Positions 8,577-18,577 of a stretch of 64,000 nt of DNA are shown piece after piece; the stretch's first letter is position 1; each line of letters begins with the position of its first letter. A model generated the notes under the pieces. It did no database searches and was not told the origin of the DNA. It worked only from the letters and a program-made list of their open reading frames with translations. The stretch comes from Porticoccaceae bacterium. Lineage in GTDB: Bacteria; Pseudomonadota; Gammaproteobacteria; Pseudomonadales; Porticoccaceae. The DNA lies in NCBI GenBank assembly GCA_021773435.1, contig JAJFKC010000007.1:62001-126000 (forward strand), read 5' to 3'. Position numbers and translations under genes: made by a program.

Positions 8577-9122
8577 CTAACTTTTAAGCTTCAATTCCTG
8601 CAATACATCGAATGGGCTGGGTTTTCTATCTACTTCTCCTACCATTTCGCCGGTAGAGAATGTTTCGTGGCCCTCACATTGATCTAGCGGGTGATAGCTG
8701 ACAATGGGCAAGGCTAGCAAAAGTTCTTCTTCAATAATCCTGTGTAAATCACTTTCACTGTCATCAAGCAGCCACGGCTCGTAACGCTTCGGCAGTGATT
8801 TAATCTGATCTTCATCAACAACAATAATCCAGGCCACCTCTGCTGAAACTTTCTGGGGCATTGCTTGCAGGCAACGCTGACAGACCACGCAAACCAGCGT
8901 TGTCACATTACCACGAACAACAGGATAACCTGACTCATCGGCGTAAAATTCGAGATTTGCCGCAACCGGCTCGTCAATAGAGACGACCAACTCTGCTAAC
9001 CGGCCTAACCTTTTTGACGGCACCACCCCCGTCAAAGTGGTGCCCTGCCCGACTAATTTCAGCGGTGTTACCGACTGGGGTAAGACAGGGCGTTGCTGCA
9101 TTGCAGACGAGGGTTCTGACAT
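8577..9122 (-). CDS. yceD: YceD family (DUF177) protein, large-ribosomal-subunit accumulation
   Basis: DUF177 protein of 181 residues, associated with 23S rRNA/large-subunit accumulation and almost always encoded upstream of rpmF, as here. A CxxC pair is seen in CVVCQRCLQ near the middle, and the acidic C-terminal half LLLALPIVSYHPLDQCEGHE is typical of the family. It begins at the ATG 9120-9122 and runs divergently from maf, with 66 bp between. Confidence 0.9.
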   Translation of the reverse strand: MSEPSSAMQQRPVLPQSVTPLKLVGQGTTLTGVVPSKRLGRLAELVVSIDEPVAANLEFYADESGYPVVRGNVTTLVCVVCQRCLQAMPQKVSAEVAWIIVVDEDQIKSLPKRYEPWLLDDSESDLHRIIEEELLLALPIVSYHPLDQCEGHETFSTGEMVGEVDRKPSPFDVLQELKLKS

Positions 9123-9188
9123 AGGCGCGCAATTCTAGGGATATGACCTTGATCTGTCAAAGAAAAATAGCCATCAGCGGAAGAAAAA

Positions 9189-9836
9189 TTGTCGTCGAAA
9201 ACAGCTAAACTGTTGACTCCAGATCCTAGTCTGCCCAACAGCCAACCTATGCAACTTGTGCTCGCTTCATCCTCACCTTATCGCAGGGCATTGATGGCTC
9301 GATTAAAAGTGCCTTTTAGCTGTCATACACCGAATATTGACGAAACTCCCCGACCCAATGAGATGCCAGCCGAAACAGCCCTGAGATTAGCTCGGGAAAA
9401 AGCTGCTGCGCTTAGTCAATCCCACCCCAACCACCTGATTATTGGTTCCGACCAGATCGCCTGTCACGACAACAGCCTGATCAATAAACCGGGCACCCAC
9501 GATGCCGCCGTGGCTCAGCTCTTAAATTTTTCTGGGCAGACTGTCGAATTTCTATCAGCTGTCTGCGTTCACAATAGTTTGCTGGATAGCTACAGCTGCG
9601 CAGTTATCGCTACCGAGGTTCATTTCCGCAACTTATCGAATACAGAAATCGATCAATATCTACTGGCCGAGCAACCCTATGACTGCGCGGGAAGTGTTAA
9701 AGCTGAGGGGCTCGGCATCGCCCTGTTTGACAAAATAAGCAGTGATGATCCGACAGCTATTATTGGTTTACCGATGATTAAGTTATGCCGGATGTTGCTG
9801 GAACAAGGTTACAATATTTTCGATAATATAGATTAA
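9189..9836 (+). CDS. Maf family nucleotide pyrophosphatase (YceF type)
   Basis: Maf/YceF-like enzyme that hydrolyses nucleoside triphosphates, probably modified ones, to monophosphates. The signature LVLASSSPYRRALM lies near the N terminus, then NIDETPRPNE, IIGSDQIA and a C-terminal IIGLPMIKLCRML. The TTG at 9189 has a fair ribosome site (GGAAG, five bases away) but adds 20 residues before the family start; the ATG at 9249 (MQLVLASSSP, 195 residues) matches homologues better and may be the true start. It is divergent from yceD, its usual neighbour. Confidence 0.92.
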   Translation: MSSKTAKLLTPDPSLPNSQPMQLVLASSSPYRRALMARLKVPFSCHTPNIDETPRPNEMPAETALRLAREKAAALSQSHPNHLIIGSDQIACHDNSLINKPGTHDAAVAQLLNFSGQTVEFLSAVCVHNSLLDSYSCAVIATEVHFRNLSNTEIDQYLLAEQPYDCAGSVKAEGLGIALFDKISSDDPTAIIGLPMIKLCRMLLEQGYNIFDNID

Positions 9837-9860
9837 CTATAATCATTATCCCATTGTTTT

Positions 9861-10502
9861 TTATATATATTTACGGATATCACCAAATGCGTCCAGATGG
9901 GCAATCGGATCATAAGTCATTAAACGCTCAAGGTCATGGGCACCGTAGCTAACCGCAACACGAGGCATACCGGAGCGTTGAGCCATTTCCATATCAAAAG
10001 TCGTATCGCCCACCATCAGCGCCTGGTGTGGCAACAGGCTTTGCTCCTCCAACAGCGATTGCAGCATTAAGGGATTCGGCTTTGATGCGGTCTCATCCGC
10101 ACACCGGCTGCTATTAAAGAAATCTGCCATGCCAAGTGCCGCCAGCACCCTGTCCAGTCCCGCCCGGCTTTTACCAGTCGCCACTGCCAGCACGAAGCCC
10201 TGATTTTTCAAATCCTCCAGAGTTTGCTCGACACCAGGATAAAGCGGCGATGGCTCAGCATCCTCACGGAGGAAATGCTGGACATAATTATCGCGCAAAT
10301 CTTTCAATTGTAGTGTTGAGCTGTTGGGAAACAGCTTTTCGAAGACATCATCCAAACCTAAGCCAATAATCTCCTGAGCCTGCTTCCGGCCCGGGGCCGA
10401 CATGCCGCTATCTGCCGCCGCCAGTTGCAAACACTGGACGATACGCGCCAGGGAATCACACAAGGTGCCATCCCAGTCAAAAATCAACATGGAGGGCGTC
10501 AC
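9861..10502 (-). CDS. HAD-family phosphatase (Gph-like)
   Basis: Haloacid-dehalogenase-type phosphatase of 213 residues. Motif I is FDWDGTLCDS near the N terminus, motif II VATGKSRAG, and motif IV MVGDTTFDMEMA. It is 2 bp from rluC on the same strand and translationally coupled to it. Such a HAD gene beside rluC is a conserved arrangement in Pseudomonas and relatives; the physiological substrate is not established and phosphoglycolate is only one possibility. The start is a GTG at 10500-10502. Confidence 0.88.
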   Translation of the reverse strand: MTPSMLIFDWDGTLCDSLARIVQCLQLAAADSGMSAPGRKQAQEIIGLGLDDVFEKLFPNSSTLQLKDLRDNYVQHFLREDAEPSPLYPGVEQTLEDLKNQGFVLAVATGKSRAGLDRVLAALGMADFFNSSRCADETASKPNPLMLQSLLEEQSLLPHQALMVGDTTFDMEMAQRSGMPRVAVSYGAHDLERLMTYDPIAHLDAFGDIRKYI

Positions 10503-10504
10503 AA

Positions 10505-11452
10505 TTAGGTTAACTGGCTGAGTAAATACTGCAAATCGTCTGGCAGCGGCGCCTGAGCCTTGACGATTTCCTCTCTCGCCGCCAAACGGAATTCCAGTTC
10601 ACAGGCATGCAGGAATAAACGTTTGAGCCCCTGAGTCTTTAATATCTGGTTAAAAACATCATCACCATACTTTGGATCGCCTGCCAAAGGGTGTCCAGCC
10701 AGCTGACAATGCACTCTAATCTGATGCGTTCGCCCAGTGTCGAGCGTTGCTTCGATCAGCGTGGCATTATCAAAGTACTCTACGATTTTAAAACGAGTTA
10801 AAGCACGCTTACCCGCTTTGTCTGCACGCACCATGCGCTCACCAGACTGAAGGGTATGTTTACGTAACGGCGCATTAACCTCACGAAGGTCCTTTGGCCA
10901 TTGCCCTTTTACCAACGCTAGATAGCGCTTGCCGATGGTGCGCTCACGCATTTGCGCCTGCAAATCTCGCAGCGATGCTCTATTTCGGGCAACTAATAAA
11001 CAACCAGAGGTATCCCGGTCAAGGCGATGGACTAGCTCCAGACGCAACTCCTCAGGGCGCATGGCCCGCAACGCCTCAATAACGCCCAGGTTGATGCCGC
11101 TACCACCATGCACAGCAATCCCGGCCGGTTTATTGAGCACCAGACAGGTTTTGTCCTCGAACAGGATGTTGTTGGCCAGCATCTTCCGCAGACTTCGCCC
11201 AGGCGCAACCGCCTCTCGCTCTGCCACTCTGATTGGTGGAACTCGGACCACATCATCTTCTAACAGACGGTATTCAGGCCGTATTCGCCCCTTATTAACC
11301 CGTACTTCACCCTTACGCAACAGACGATAAATGCGTGACCTGGGTACACCTTTTAGCAGGGCAAGCAGATAATTATCGATCCGCTGGCCCGCCTGATCTG
11401 CATTAATGGTCAGCTGCCGAACTTGCTGCATCACTTCGCTGCGCACTAGCAC
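10505..11452 (-). CDS. rluC: 23S rRNA pseudouridine synthase RluC
   Basis: Makes pseudouridines 955, 2504 and 2580 of 23S rRNA in the E. coli system. The N-terminal S4-like domain (DQAGQRIDNYLLALL) precedes the catalytic domain with the RluA-type motif ELVHRLDRDTSGCLL, whose aspartate is the catalytic residue, and GRTHQIRVHCQ. Length 315 is typical. A GTG at 11450-11452 opens the frame; an ATG seven codons later (MQQVRQL) is an equally good start. It is divergent from rne across a long spacer, the standard rluC/rne layout. Confidence 0.94.
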   Translation of the reverse strand: MLVRSEVMQQVRQLTINADQAGQRIDNYLLALLKGVPRSRIYRLLRKGEVRVNKGRIRPEYRLLEDDVVRVPPIRVAEREAVAPGRSLRKMLANNILFEDKTCLVLNKPAGIAVHGGSGINLGVIEALRAMRPEELRLELVHRLDRDTSGCLLVARNRASLRDLQAQMRERTIGKRYLALVKGQWPKDLREVNAPLRKHTLQSGERMVRADKAGKRALTRFKIVEYFDNATLIEATLDTGRTHQIRVHCQLAGHPLAGDPKYGDDVFNQILKTQGLKRLFLHACELEFRLAAREEIVKAQAPLPDDLQYLLSQLT

Positions 11453-11927
11453 CCTCGCTTCTATAAACCTGCTTATACAAAAACGCGATATTCTATCAAC
11501 TCGCTAAAATTTGTGCCCACGATTGAACGACTTAGTGATTTTTGTTATATTCCGCCAGTCGCCAAACAGGTCGACCATTGGAGTCAGTACCAAAGACTAT
11601 TTACACCAGTCAGCAGGATCGGTGTACTTATTGCAAAAGCTGCGGATGTACTGACAATATTGACAGAATTTTGTCGGCCAAGCGTTATAAGAAGTTTTGG
11701 CCTGACGGATAAACTTTTAGACAGACAAACCAGGATCAACCAAACAAAATGAAAATTCAGGTGTTTGCTAACGACAAAGCTATAAAGTTAATAGCTGACA
11801 CTTTTAGTCACTGCGTCAAATAGATGCGACAGCTGCATAGAAATTTGAGATTTTAGGATAAAAAGAAAGGTAATAATAAATTTAGCAAAGTTCAGACTAA
11901 GGCGACGCCAATCGGCGTAGAACGTGG

Positions 11928-11976
11928 TCGAATTAATTAGCTGCGATAATTCATCTACCGCAGCTAATTAATTCGA
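11928..11976 (+). promoter_or_regulatory. Perfect 18-bp hairpin in the rne upstream region
   Basis: tcgaattaattagctgcg at 11928-11945 is the exact reverse complement of 11959-11976, with a 13-nt loop. No T-tract follows on either strand, so it is not a simple terminator. It may be an RNA element of the rne leader or a protein-binding dyad. Confidence 0.75.
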
Positions 11977-11994
11977 GAAAAATACAGAAATTAT

Positions 11995-12043
11995 ATTGGG
12001 CAGAAGTTGTAATGGGTAATAACCATATTAAGCACAGCCCAGT
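11995..12043 (+). promoter_or_regulatory. Two-tier hairpin in the rne upstream region
   Basis: An outer 7-bp stem with one G-U pair (11995-12001 with 12037-12043) encloses an inner ATGG/CCAT stem (12012-12015 with 12023-12026). It lies 19 bases after the 18-bp hairpin. The arrangement recalls the structured RNase E autoregulatory leader of E. coli, but no homology can be shown by eye. Confidence 0.45.
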
Positions 12044-12438
12044 ATTTATCCCGGCAATTATATAATCTGGGATGGCATTACACAGTTGTCATGTCTAATA
12101 CGTCGCTAAGGCAGTCATTTAAAGTATCTTTGCTAATGACCATTATTAGTTCAATATCGGTTCAAGGTAAATTGCAATATTGAGAGTGTGGAAATTATTG
12201 AAACAGTTTATTAAGCAAGCAACGCGCTACTCAAGCAACTTAATAAACTCAATAGAAATAAGCACTCAAAAAATGCATACAAAATGAGGGCAGAAACCAA
12301 ACTAATCAGACAAGCAGCTCAGTATTTTAATTTGTTTTTGTCCGTTAGTTATTCCTGCTCTACTTGAACCAACTCCTATCTCGCCAGATTTCTGCAGCAT
12401 TGTCGCGACGTTTGTCCGATACATAATGCAGGATTCAC

Positions 12439-15400
12439 ATGAAAAGAATGCTAATCAACGCCACTCAGCCAGAAGAGCTTCGAGTCGCTTTAGTCGATGG
12501 TCAGAGACTCTATGACCTGGACATCGAAAACCGCACCAGAGAGCAAAAAAAGGCCAATATATACAAAGGCAAGATCACCCGCGTAGAGGCCAGCCTCGAA
12601 GCCGCTTTTGTTGATTATGGTGCCGAGCGCCACGGCTTTTTACCCCTCAAAGAAATTTCTCGCGAATACTTTGGCAAAAAACCCGCCGAAGGTCAGGGCC
12701 GTATCAAAATCAGAGAATTGGTTCGCGAGGGTCAGGAAATTATTGTTCAGGTAGAAAAAGAGGAGCGCGGCAATAAAGGCGCTGCACTGACCACCTTTAT
12801 AAGCCTGGCGGGCCGTTACATGGTGTTAATGCCAAACAACCCCAGGGCCGGAGGCATTTCCAGGCGCATAGAAGGCGATGAGCGCAATGAGTTACGCGAC
12901 GCCATGCGCCAACTGAATATTGCCGACGGTAGCGGCGTTATTGTCCGCACAGCTGGCATTGGTCGATCGACTGAAGAGTTACAATGGGATCTCGATTACC
13001 TCACTCAGCTCTGGCAAACCATTAAGACCGAAGCCGAGCTGGCAAAAGCCCCTCACTTTCTGTTTCAGGAAAGCAACGTCATTATTCGCGCAATTCGCGA
13101 CTATTTACGCCCCGATATCGGCGAAGTGATAGTTGATGGTAAAAATGTTTTTGAGCTAGCGTCTGCATTTATTCAGCAAGTTATGCCTAGTTATCATAGC
13201 CGAGTCCGTCACTACGAAGACTCCATTCCTCTCTTCAACCGTTATCAAATAGAAAATCAAATTGAGACAGCATTTCAGCGAGAGGTGAAGCTACCTTCCG
13301 GTGGATCAATCGTTATCGATATCACTGAAGCATTGGTGTCTATCGACATCAATTCCTCAAAGGCCACCAAAGGCAGTGATATTGAAGAGACTGCATATAA
13401 AACCAATCTCGAAGCGGCTGACGAGATAGCCAGGCAGTTACGTCTAAGAGATGTCGGCGGACTTATCGTCATTGACTTTATCGACATGCTGGCCAATAAA
13501 AACCAGCGTGAGGTAGAGAATCGCGTTCGCAAGGCGCTTGAAATTGACCGCGCCAGGGTACAGGTAGGACGTATTTCCCGCTTTGGCCTACTGGAAATGT
13601 CCCGCCAACGACTCAGGCCATCTCTGGAAGAAATGACCTCCAAAGTTTGCCCACGTTGTAGTGGTCAGGGCACGATCCGTGGCACCCGTTCTATTGCTCT
13701 AGCTATATTACGCCTGGTCGAAGAAGAGGCGCAGAAAGAAAGTAGCGCTGAAATTCGCGTCACCACTCCTGTTCCCGTCGCGACTTTTATACTCAATGAA
13801 AAGCGCAGCGAAATAACCGAGATTGAGCAACGCAATAACACCAAAGTTGTCGTGCTGCCAAATCCAGAAATGGAAACGCCGCACTACGATGTTCAACGTA
13901 TCCGTGCCCAGGATGATGCGTCCAGCGAATACAGCTACGAGCTTGTGGCAACGACACCCATCGAAGATAAACTGGAACTGATTCAGCCCAAACCCGTACC
14001 AGCCCCGCAACAACCTGCTGTCCAGAACTTACCACCCCAGGCGCCAGCGCCTGCACCAAAGTCGAGGCCTGAAACTAAAGCCTCACCAACTAAAACTGAA
14101 AATGCTGCCGAACCCGGTTTGCTGATTCGTCTATGGAAAGGACTGTTTGGCAGTGATAATCCGCCCGCACCCGAAATCCCTCAGCCGGCAAGACAAACGA
14201 ACAAAAAATCGAACGATCAACAAAAGCGCAATAATCAGTCGCGCCAACGAAATAATGATCGCAACCGGTCACAGCAAGCGCCCCGCCCTCGTAGCAATGA
14301 TAATCGGCGTGAAAATAATGCTGATAGTCGAGCTAACGAGCAAAGGGCAAATAGTCGTTCAAATGCCACAAAAAAAGAACCGTCAACGCGTCGCAATAAT
14401 GGCCAGCAACAAGAGGGTCGCTCTCACATTGAAAATGCCAACAAGCTACAAAAGCGCTCGGATGGACATAAGGCTGCGCCCAAGCGACAGCGTAAACGAC
14501 AGCCGGTGCCCAAAAGCTCCAGTGTTTCCCCCGCTGCAGAAAATGATCAAATCGAGAACGCTGCAGTAAACCCCACAGCAACGGTACAAGGGGAGACAAA
14601 CCAAGTTACAGGCATATCGCAAGCAACTACTCAACCACAAATTCCCACGGCCGATAGCCAGGCGATGGATACTGCCCAAGCAAGCAAACCTGCGGTTGGG
14701 GATGCCGAGGATATCGGGCCCTCTACGAATGACTCCAGTAAGCGTGCAGTATCAGAGCCGGCTATCTCTGCCAGCGAAATCGCGGATACGGGTAATGATG
14801 ATTCGTTCAAGCCTGAACAAACTACCGACGAGACGCCCGCTTCGAGTTTCGAATCATCTGTTTCCGAAGGCATGACTAAGAATATCAGTTCCGAAACACT
14901 CGAAGTACGTTCAACAGACGACAGACAGCGCGAGTCAGAATCCGAACCGACACCCACTCAACAAGATATGAGTATTGAGGCCTCAACAGAAGCCGCAACA
15001 GATCAAGCCAAAACGGACAAACCGGAAGCTGAAATTAAGACTAACCAAGAACCTGAAATCGAGGGGGTCTCAGAAGTCGAAGCTGCGTCCGAAATAATTC
15101 CGGCTGACGTAGAACCAGCTACGGAAGCAACTGTTCCGCTTTCTGCTGAAGGCTCTGGGGCCGCAGCTAATGTAGAAACCTCTGAACCAGTAGCCACTGA
15201 TGAATCGGAATCGCCCCTTACTAGCGAGACCCAAAGCCATAGCCTGGAACCCGTCAGGGCGACCAATGATCCGCGTTATAAAGCGAAACCGATGGATGAG
15301 CTAAAGGTCGAATCTCAATCCATTGATCTTGGGCTATCTCAACCCTTAAATACCAGCCAACCGGCACCTGTAGCCGATAACAATACCGATTACAATGCCG

Positions 15401-15501
15401 ATAATGACGTCAATACCAATGCCGAACAAACCCGGCCGAGCAACGACCCCCGACAATCTCGCCGTGATGAGGCTCCAGTTGCTGCTGAACTAGAAGAATA
15501 A
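12439..15501 (+). CDS. rne: Ribonuclease E
   Basis: Endoribonuclease E, core of the RNA degradosome, 1020 residues. The N-terminal catalytic half has the S1/5'-sensor region, the Mg-binding aspartates in [15 protein letters not shown] and [10 protein letters not shown], and the zinc link CPRCSGQGT at ~404-412. The C-terminal half is disordered: an amphipathic membrane-anchor segment [12 protein letters not shown] at ~560-570, an Arg/Asn/Gln-rich RNA-binding stretch (~590-690), then a long acidic Ser/Thr/Glu region. Two NDPR motifs near the end resemble those of Pseudomonas RNase E. The start is the ATG at 12439 after caggattc. The scaffold half carries many frames on the other strand that are composition artefacts. 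Confidence 0.97.
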   Translation: MKRMLINATQPEELRVALVDGQRLYDLDIENRTREQKKANIYKGKITRVEASLEAAFVDYGAERHGFLPLKEISREYFGKKPAEGQGRIKIRELVREGQEIIVQVEKEERGNKGAALTTFISLAGRYMVLMPNNPRAGGISRRIEGDERNELRDAMRQLNIADGSGVIVRTAGIGRSTEELQWDLDYLTQLWQTIKTEAELAKAPHFLFQESNVIIRAIRDYLRPDIGEVIVDGKNVFELASAFIQQVMPSYHSRVRHYEDSIPLFNRYQIENQIETAFQREVKLPSGGSIVIDITEALVSIDINSSKATKGSDIEETAYKTNLEAADEIARQLRLRDVGGLIVIDFIDMLANKNQREVENRVRKALEIDRARVQVGRISRFGLLEMSRQRLRPSLEEMTSKVCPRCSGQGTIRGTRSIALAILRLVEEEAQKESSAEIRVTTPVPVATFILNEKRSEITEIEQRNNTKVVVLPNPEMETPHYDVQRIRAQDDASSEYSYELVATTPIEDKLELIQPKPVPAPQQPAVQNLPPQAPAPAPKSRPETKASPTKTENAAEPGLLIRLWKGLFGSDNPPAPEIPQPARQTNKKSNDQQKRNNQSRQRNNDRNRSQQAPRPRSNDNRRENNADSRANEQRANSRSNATKKEPSTRRNNGQQQEGRSHIENANKLQKRSDGHKAAPKRQRKRQPVPKSSSVSPAAENDQIENAAVNPTATVQGETNQVTGISQATTQPQIPTADSQAMDTAQASKPAVGDAEDIGPSTNDSSKRAVSEPAISASEIADTGNDDSFKPEQTTDETPASSFESSVSEGMTKNISSETLEVRSTDDRQRESESEPTPTQQDMSIEASTEAATDQAKTDKPEAEIKTNQEPEIEGVSEVEAASEIIPADVEPATEATVPLSAEGSGAAANVETSEPVATDESESPLTSETQSHSLEPVRATNDPRYKAKPMDELKVESQSIDLGLSQPLNTSQPAPVADNNTDYNADNDVNTNAEQTRPSNDPRQSRRDEAPVAAELEE

Positions 15502-15512
15502 AGGAAAAAATC

Positions 15513-15547
15513 ACGCCGTATTTACTTGTCTGGTGTAAATGTGGCGT
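15513..15547 (+). terminator. Hairpin after rne, overlapping the tRNA-Ser promoter
   Basis: A 13-bp stem with two G-U pairs (15513-15525 with 15535-15547, loop 15526-15534) begins 11 bases after the rne stop. No run of T follows, so termination may be weak or it may serve as a 3'-end stabiliser. Its loop contains the probable -35 box of the tRNA. Confidence 0.5.
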
Positions 15548-15553
15548 TATAAT
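15526..15553 (+). promoter_or_regulatory. Probable sigma-70 promoter of tRNA-Ser
   Basis: TTGTCT at 15526-15531 and a consensus TATAAT at 15548-15553 are separated by 16 bp, and the tRNA begins 11 bp after the -10 box. Confidence 0.65.
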
Positions 15554-15564
15554 TCCGCCTCTTC

Positions 15565-15652
15565 GGAGGGGTGGCAGAGTGGTCGAATGCACTGGTCTTG
15601 AAAACCAGCGTGTCGAGAGGCACCCAGGGTTCGAATCCCTGCCCCTCCGCCA
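15565..15652 (+). tRNA. tRNA-Ser(TGA)
   Basis: Complete class II cloverleaf of 88 nt: acceptor GGAGGGG pairs with CCCCTCC, discriminator G, encoded CCA. The anticodon stem CTGGT/ACCAG closes the loop CTTGAAA, with anticodon TGA at 15599-15601. The variable arm (gtgtcgagaggcac) is long, as expected for serine tRNA. The T arm carries GGTTCGAATCC. It reads UCA and, by wobble, other UCN codons. Confidence 0.97.
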
Positions 15653-15708
15653 TTTATGAAGGCGGCATCTATTCCCGACGACTGCCAACTAATAGATAAA
15701 ACCAGGCA

Positions 15709-17094
15709 TCACCGATAAACAAGTTCTCGCAATATTTCTAGTGTCAGTTCAGTACCCAACTGAAGATTCTCTAGCGATATACTTTCGTTATCGCCATGCA
15801 CACCTCCCGTCTCACTTTTCGTCATAATGAGCGGTGAAAATCCGTAGGCTGCAATACCCTGCTCACGAAAAAAATGGCTATCGGTAAAGCCGACATTTAA
15901 TTTCGGTAGTATCGGTGTCTCTGGATAGCGTGAGGTGAGGACTTTCTCCAGGGCTTGATATAAAAAGTTATCCGTCGATGAGCTGCCTGCCCCGAAGGAC
16001 AGCGTGGCCTCAACCGAAATCCCCTCTTCGATTAGTGCATTACTAACTATTGCCAAAATTTTATCGGGGTCTTCATCGGGTAATAATCGACAATCGACCT
16101 CGGCACTTGCCTGGGGTGGTACGACATTGATCTTGCTGCTACCTTTCAGCCGCGTCAAAGCACAGGTGTTAATGAGCAGCGCGTATAGGCGATGATCATA
16201 GGCTTGCAGTTCAGCCATCATCGCCTGCGATGCGGCGAGTTTATCAGGAACCAACAATCGTTTATTCCAGGGCTCTGGCGCATCTTTTGCGATGCGTCGT
16301 AAGTAGTCAGAGGCAGCGGGTACGGCTCGTCTCTGAAACGGTATTTGTTCCAACTTCGCTAGCGCGCGAACCAGCCGCCGGGGCGCACTATCTTCCCGAG
16401 GCACAGCACCATGGCCGGGCGTTCCCGACGCGGTGATCTTTAACCACAGGGGTAACTTCTGAGTGACCTCAATACCAAAACTCAACTTACCCTCACGCAG
16501 CGCGCCGTAACCACCCTCATTCAGCACAGCCCCGATGCCTTCAAACACATCGGGGCGATGCTCTACCAGCCAGCCAACGCCTTGCTTGCCGCCAGCCTCT
16601 TCATCGGACGTGGCCATAAAAACCACATCGCGGCTTAGGGGTTTACCGGCTTTGTGCAAGGCCAAAAACGCCTGCAAATGAAAGATGCCGGTAGATTTGT
16701 TATCCAGCGCACCGCGACCATGCACCCGTCCATCGACAAGTTTCGCCTCAAAGGGTGGGTATTGCCAACGTGATGCATCGGCGGGCACAACATCCATATG
16801 GTGTAAAAGCAATACGCCTGGCTCACCGCCACCTTCAAGTCGAGCCCAGATATTGGCCCGACCTGGTGCGGACTCAAGCATTTCGTACGTGATCCCCCTG
16901 GCTTCAAAAATATCGGCAAAAAAGCGCGCACCACGAATTTCCATGCCCGGAGGATTAGACGTATCTAGTTGAATATATTGCTGAACTAACTCTACCGTAG
17001 AAGGTTCGGCGTTCTGATTAGCACCGAGACCACCGATAATCGTAGACAACCCAAATATTGTCATCGTTATAAACATTCGCAAGGATTTGATCAT
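15709..17094 (-). CDS. M20 family zinc metallopeptidase, exported
   Basis: M20/M28-fold peptidase or deacylase with two metal ions. Metal ligands are visible in LLLHHMDVVPAD (His and Asp), HGRGALDNKS (bridging Asp), TSDEEAGGKQG (catalytic and ligand Glu) and the C-terminal FTDSHFFREQG. A dimerisation domain sits in the middle (PGHGAVPRED). The N terminus MIKSLRMFITMTIFGLSTIIGG is a signal peptide or membrane anchor, so the enzyme acts outside the cytoplasm. I use the ATG at 17092-17094 (461 residues); nine more codons are open upstream. The substrate is unknown. It stands alone between tRNA-Ser and the DUF1285 pair. Confidence 0.88.
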   Translation of the reverse strand: MIKSLRMFITMTIFGLSTIIGGLGANQNAEPSTVELVQQYIQLDTSNPPGMEIRGARFFADIFEARGITYEMLESAPGRANIWARLEGGGEPGVLLLHHMDVVPADASRWQYPPFEAKLVDGRVHGRGALDNKSTGIFHLQAFLALHKAGKPLSRDVVFMATSDEEAGGKQGVGWLVEHRPDVFEGIGAVLNEGGYGALREGKLSFGIEVTQKLPLWLKITASGTPGHGAVPREDSAPRRLVRALAKLEQIPFQRRAVPAASDYLRRIAKDAPEPWNKRLLVPDKLAASQAMMAELQAYDHRLYALLINTCALTRLKGSSKINVVPPQASAEVDCRLLPDEDPDKILAIVSNALIEEGISVEATLSFGAGSSSTDNFLYQALEKVLTSRYPETPILPKLNVGFTDSHFFREQGIAAYGFSPLIMTKSETGGVHGDNESISLENLQLGTELTLEILRELVYR

Positions 17095-17191
17095 TGGTAT
17101 TCTCAATAAACGTATTTTCAATAGTAAGCAGTCTCAATATAAGTGCTCTGAATAATTTTTTGACCAGAGTTTACCAGGCTCGGCAAGCGAT

Positions 17192-17755
17192 TCAGGACAG
17201 AGGAAAAAACGCGCCCATACTGATCACCCCATATACCGGTTTATCGTCAATCAGGCGTTCTTCCACCATATCCGCCAGCTGGTAATAGACAGCACGGCTG
17301 ATCAACCCTTCAAGACGATTACGCACCATCAAATAGGGCGAAGGCTCGCCACTTTCTGCATCAACCGTTACCCGAATCGGGTGCTCAGTGCTGGCTAACA
17401 CCGTGTCGTCAGTCAGCGTGGTGAACAATAGCGCCTGTTGCTGATCACGCGTTACAAGGCGGACATCGATGACATGAAGCGGCACATCGTCAACAGTCAG
17501 TTGCCACTTCTCCACGGGGGTGACTAAAAAATAATCGTTGCCCTCGCGCTTTAAAATACCGGCAAAAAGTTTCACCAGCGGCGCGCGAGTGATCGCCGTG
17601 CCTTCGTGATACCAGGTGCCATCCCGAGCAATGCGAATGTCAATAACGCCGCTCAAGTCGGGATTCCATGACTCAACCGGTGGCAGCCCGGAGCTACTTT
17701 GGCTGTGTTGATCAAGTAAATCAGCGTAAAGCTGATCGAGGGAATCTGCGCTCAT
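17192..17755 (-). CDS. DUF1285 domain protein
   Basis: A 187-residue protein of the DUF1285 family, recognised from DGTWYHEGTAITRAPLVKLFAGIL and the segment YFLVTPVEKWQL. Structures of this family show a PH-like beta fold, but no function is established. There is no signal peptide. It overlaps the upstream TetR-type regulator by 4 bp (17752-17755), so the two are translated together and probably share a role. Confidence 0.85.
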   Translation of the reverse strand: MSADSLDQLYADLLDQHSQSSSGLPPVESWNPDLSGVIDIRIARDGTWYHEGTAITRAPLVKLFAGILKREGNDYFLVTPVEKWQLTVDDVPLHVIDVRLVTRDQQQALLFTTLTDDTVLASTEHPIRVTVDAESGEPSPYLMVRNRLEGLISRAVYYQLADMVEERLIDDKPVYGVISMGAFFPLS

Positions 17756-18441
17756 TGAGTCGGCTTTTTGGTGCGCATTTGACCTTTATTACCCATCGTC
17801 ATGCCAATATCAGTAATAAACTTGAGCAGACCTTTTTTACTGTCAAGTTCATCGTCGAACTCACGGTTAAAACACACATCCACCGCACCTTGGGCTAAGG
17901 CCCAGCAGGCCAGGTAGTGGTAATGCGGTGGTACGTCTTCAAGAATGCCCCCACTAATCAACTTTTCAACCATGTCATTTATACTCTTGACGGAGCTTCG
18001 CCGAATATCCATTAACTGCTCCATTTGATCACTGACCGAAGCATCTGCCTCTAATCGAATTTCCAGCTGCTGAACCAGGCGATCTAAAGCAGGGTTGGCC
18101 AGACGCGACTCAAAATACGCTTTCACTACTGCACCCGGATTACCCTTGTCAGTCGCCTCAATGCCTACCCTCAAGCTCGCGGCAGTGGATCGTTGATAGT
18201 CGAGCATGATCCGCATCATTATCTGGGCTTTACTTTCAAAATGTTTATACACAGTGCCCTTGCCGATGCCGGCTTTGCTGGCTATTTCCGCCACAGTCAC
18301 TTTTTCAAGACCCCGGTCGATCAACAGGTTCAAAGCAGTATCGATAATTAACTGCTCGCGGTCTAGAAATCGCTGCTTTTTTTGCCGAATTTTTTCAGTG
18401 CTGGAAAGGGTCACAAACACTCCTGAAGTCGGGAGAATCAA
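17752..18441 (-). CDS. TetR family transcriptional regulator
   Basis: A 229-residue TetR-type repressor. The N-terminal helix-turn-helix is clear: IIDTALNLLIDRGLEKVTVAEIASKAGIGKGTVYKHFESKAQIM. The C-terminal ligand domain is unlike ones I can name. Its first residues are uncertain, since a GTG nine codons in (VTLSSTEK) is a possible start. It overlaps DUF1285 and is divergent from the potassium channel gene across 136 bp. In that space gatgagccg (from 18510) and cggccatc (to 18538) form an imperfect dyad that could be its operator. Confidence 0.88.
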   Translation of the reverse strand: MILPTSGVFVTLSSTEKIRQKKQRFLDREQLIIDTALNLLIDRGLEKVTVAEIASKAGIGKGTVYKHFESKAQIMMRIMLDYQRSTAASLRVGIEATDKGNPGAVVKAYFESRLANPALDRLVQQLEIRLEADASVSDQMEQLMDIRRSSVKSINDMVEKLISGGILEDVPPHYHYLACWALAQGAVDVCFNREFDDELDSKKGLLKFITDIGMTMGNKGQMRTKKPTQ

Positions 18442-18577
18442 TGCTGGAAAAAATGGCTTATCGAGTCATCCCTGCCGTTATCGTTATTGTAATATGATAG
18501 TCTAGTTGTGATGAGCCGGGAATTACCAATCGGCCATCATAGTCCAGAATAACTCTGGTGGCTCGGCCTATCCAGCG

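Larger units (their letters stand above)
11453..12438. other. Long rluC-rne intergenic region (rne leader)
   Basis: Almost 1 kb without a convincing gene. In relatives this space holds the rne promoter and a long 5' untranslated leader through which RNase E limits its own expression. I see two strong dyads here, reported separately (11928-11976 and 11995-12043). An open frame at 11513-11752 has no family resemblance and no clear ribosome site. Confidence 0.7.

Noticed and set aside
11513-11752. A 79-codon frame in the rluC-rne spacer
   Set aside because: No coding signal or family; the spacer is better explained as leader.
14631-15266. Long minus-strand frames under the 3' half of rne
   Set aside because: They are mirror images of the low-complexity Ser/Thr/Glu scaffold of RNase E and have no ribosome sites.
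15410-15688. A 92-codon minus-strand frame over the end of rne and tRNA-Ser
   Set aside because: It is antisense to the tRNA; its peptide (RGRDSNPGC...) is the well-known spurious product of reading a tRNA backwards.
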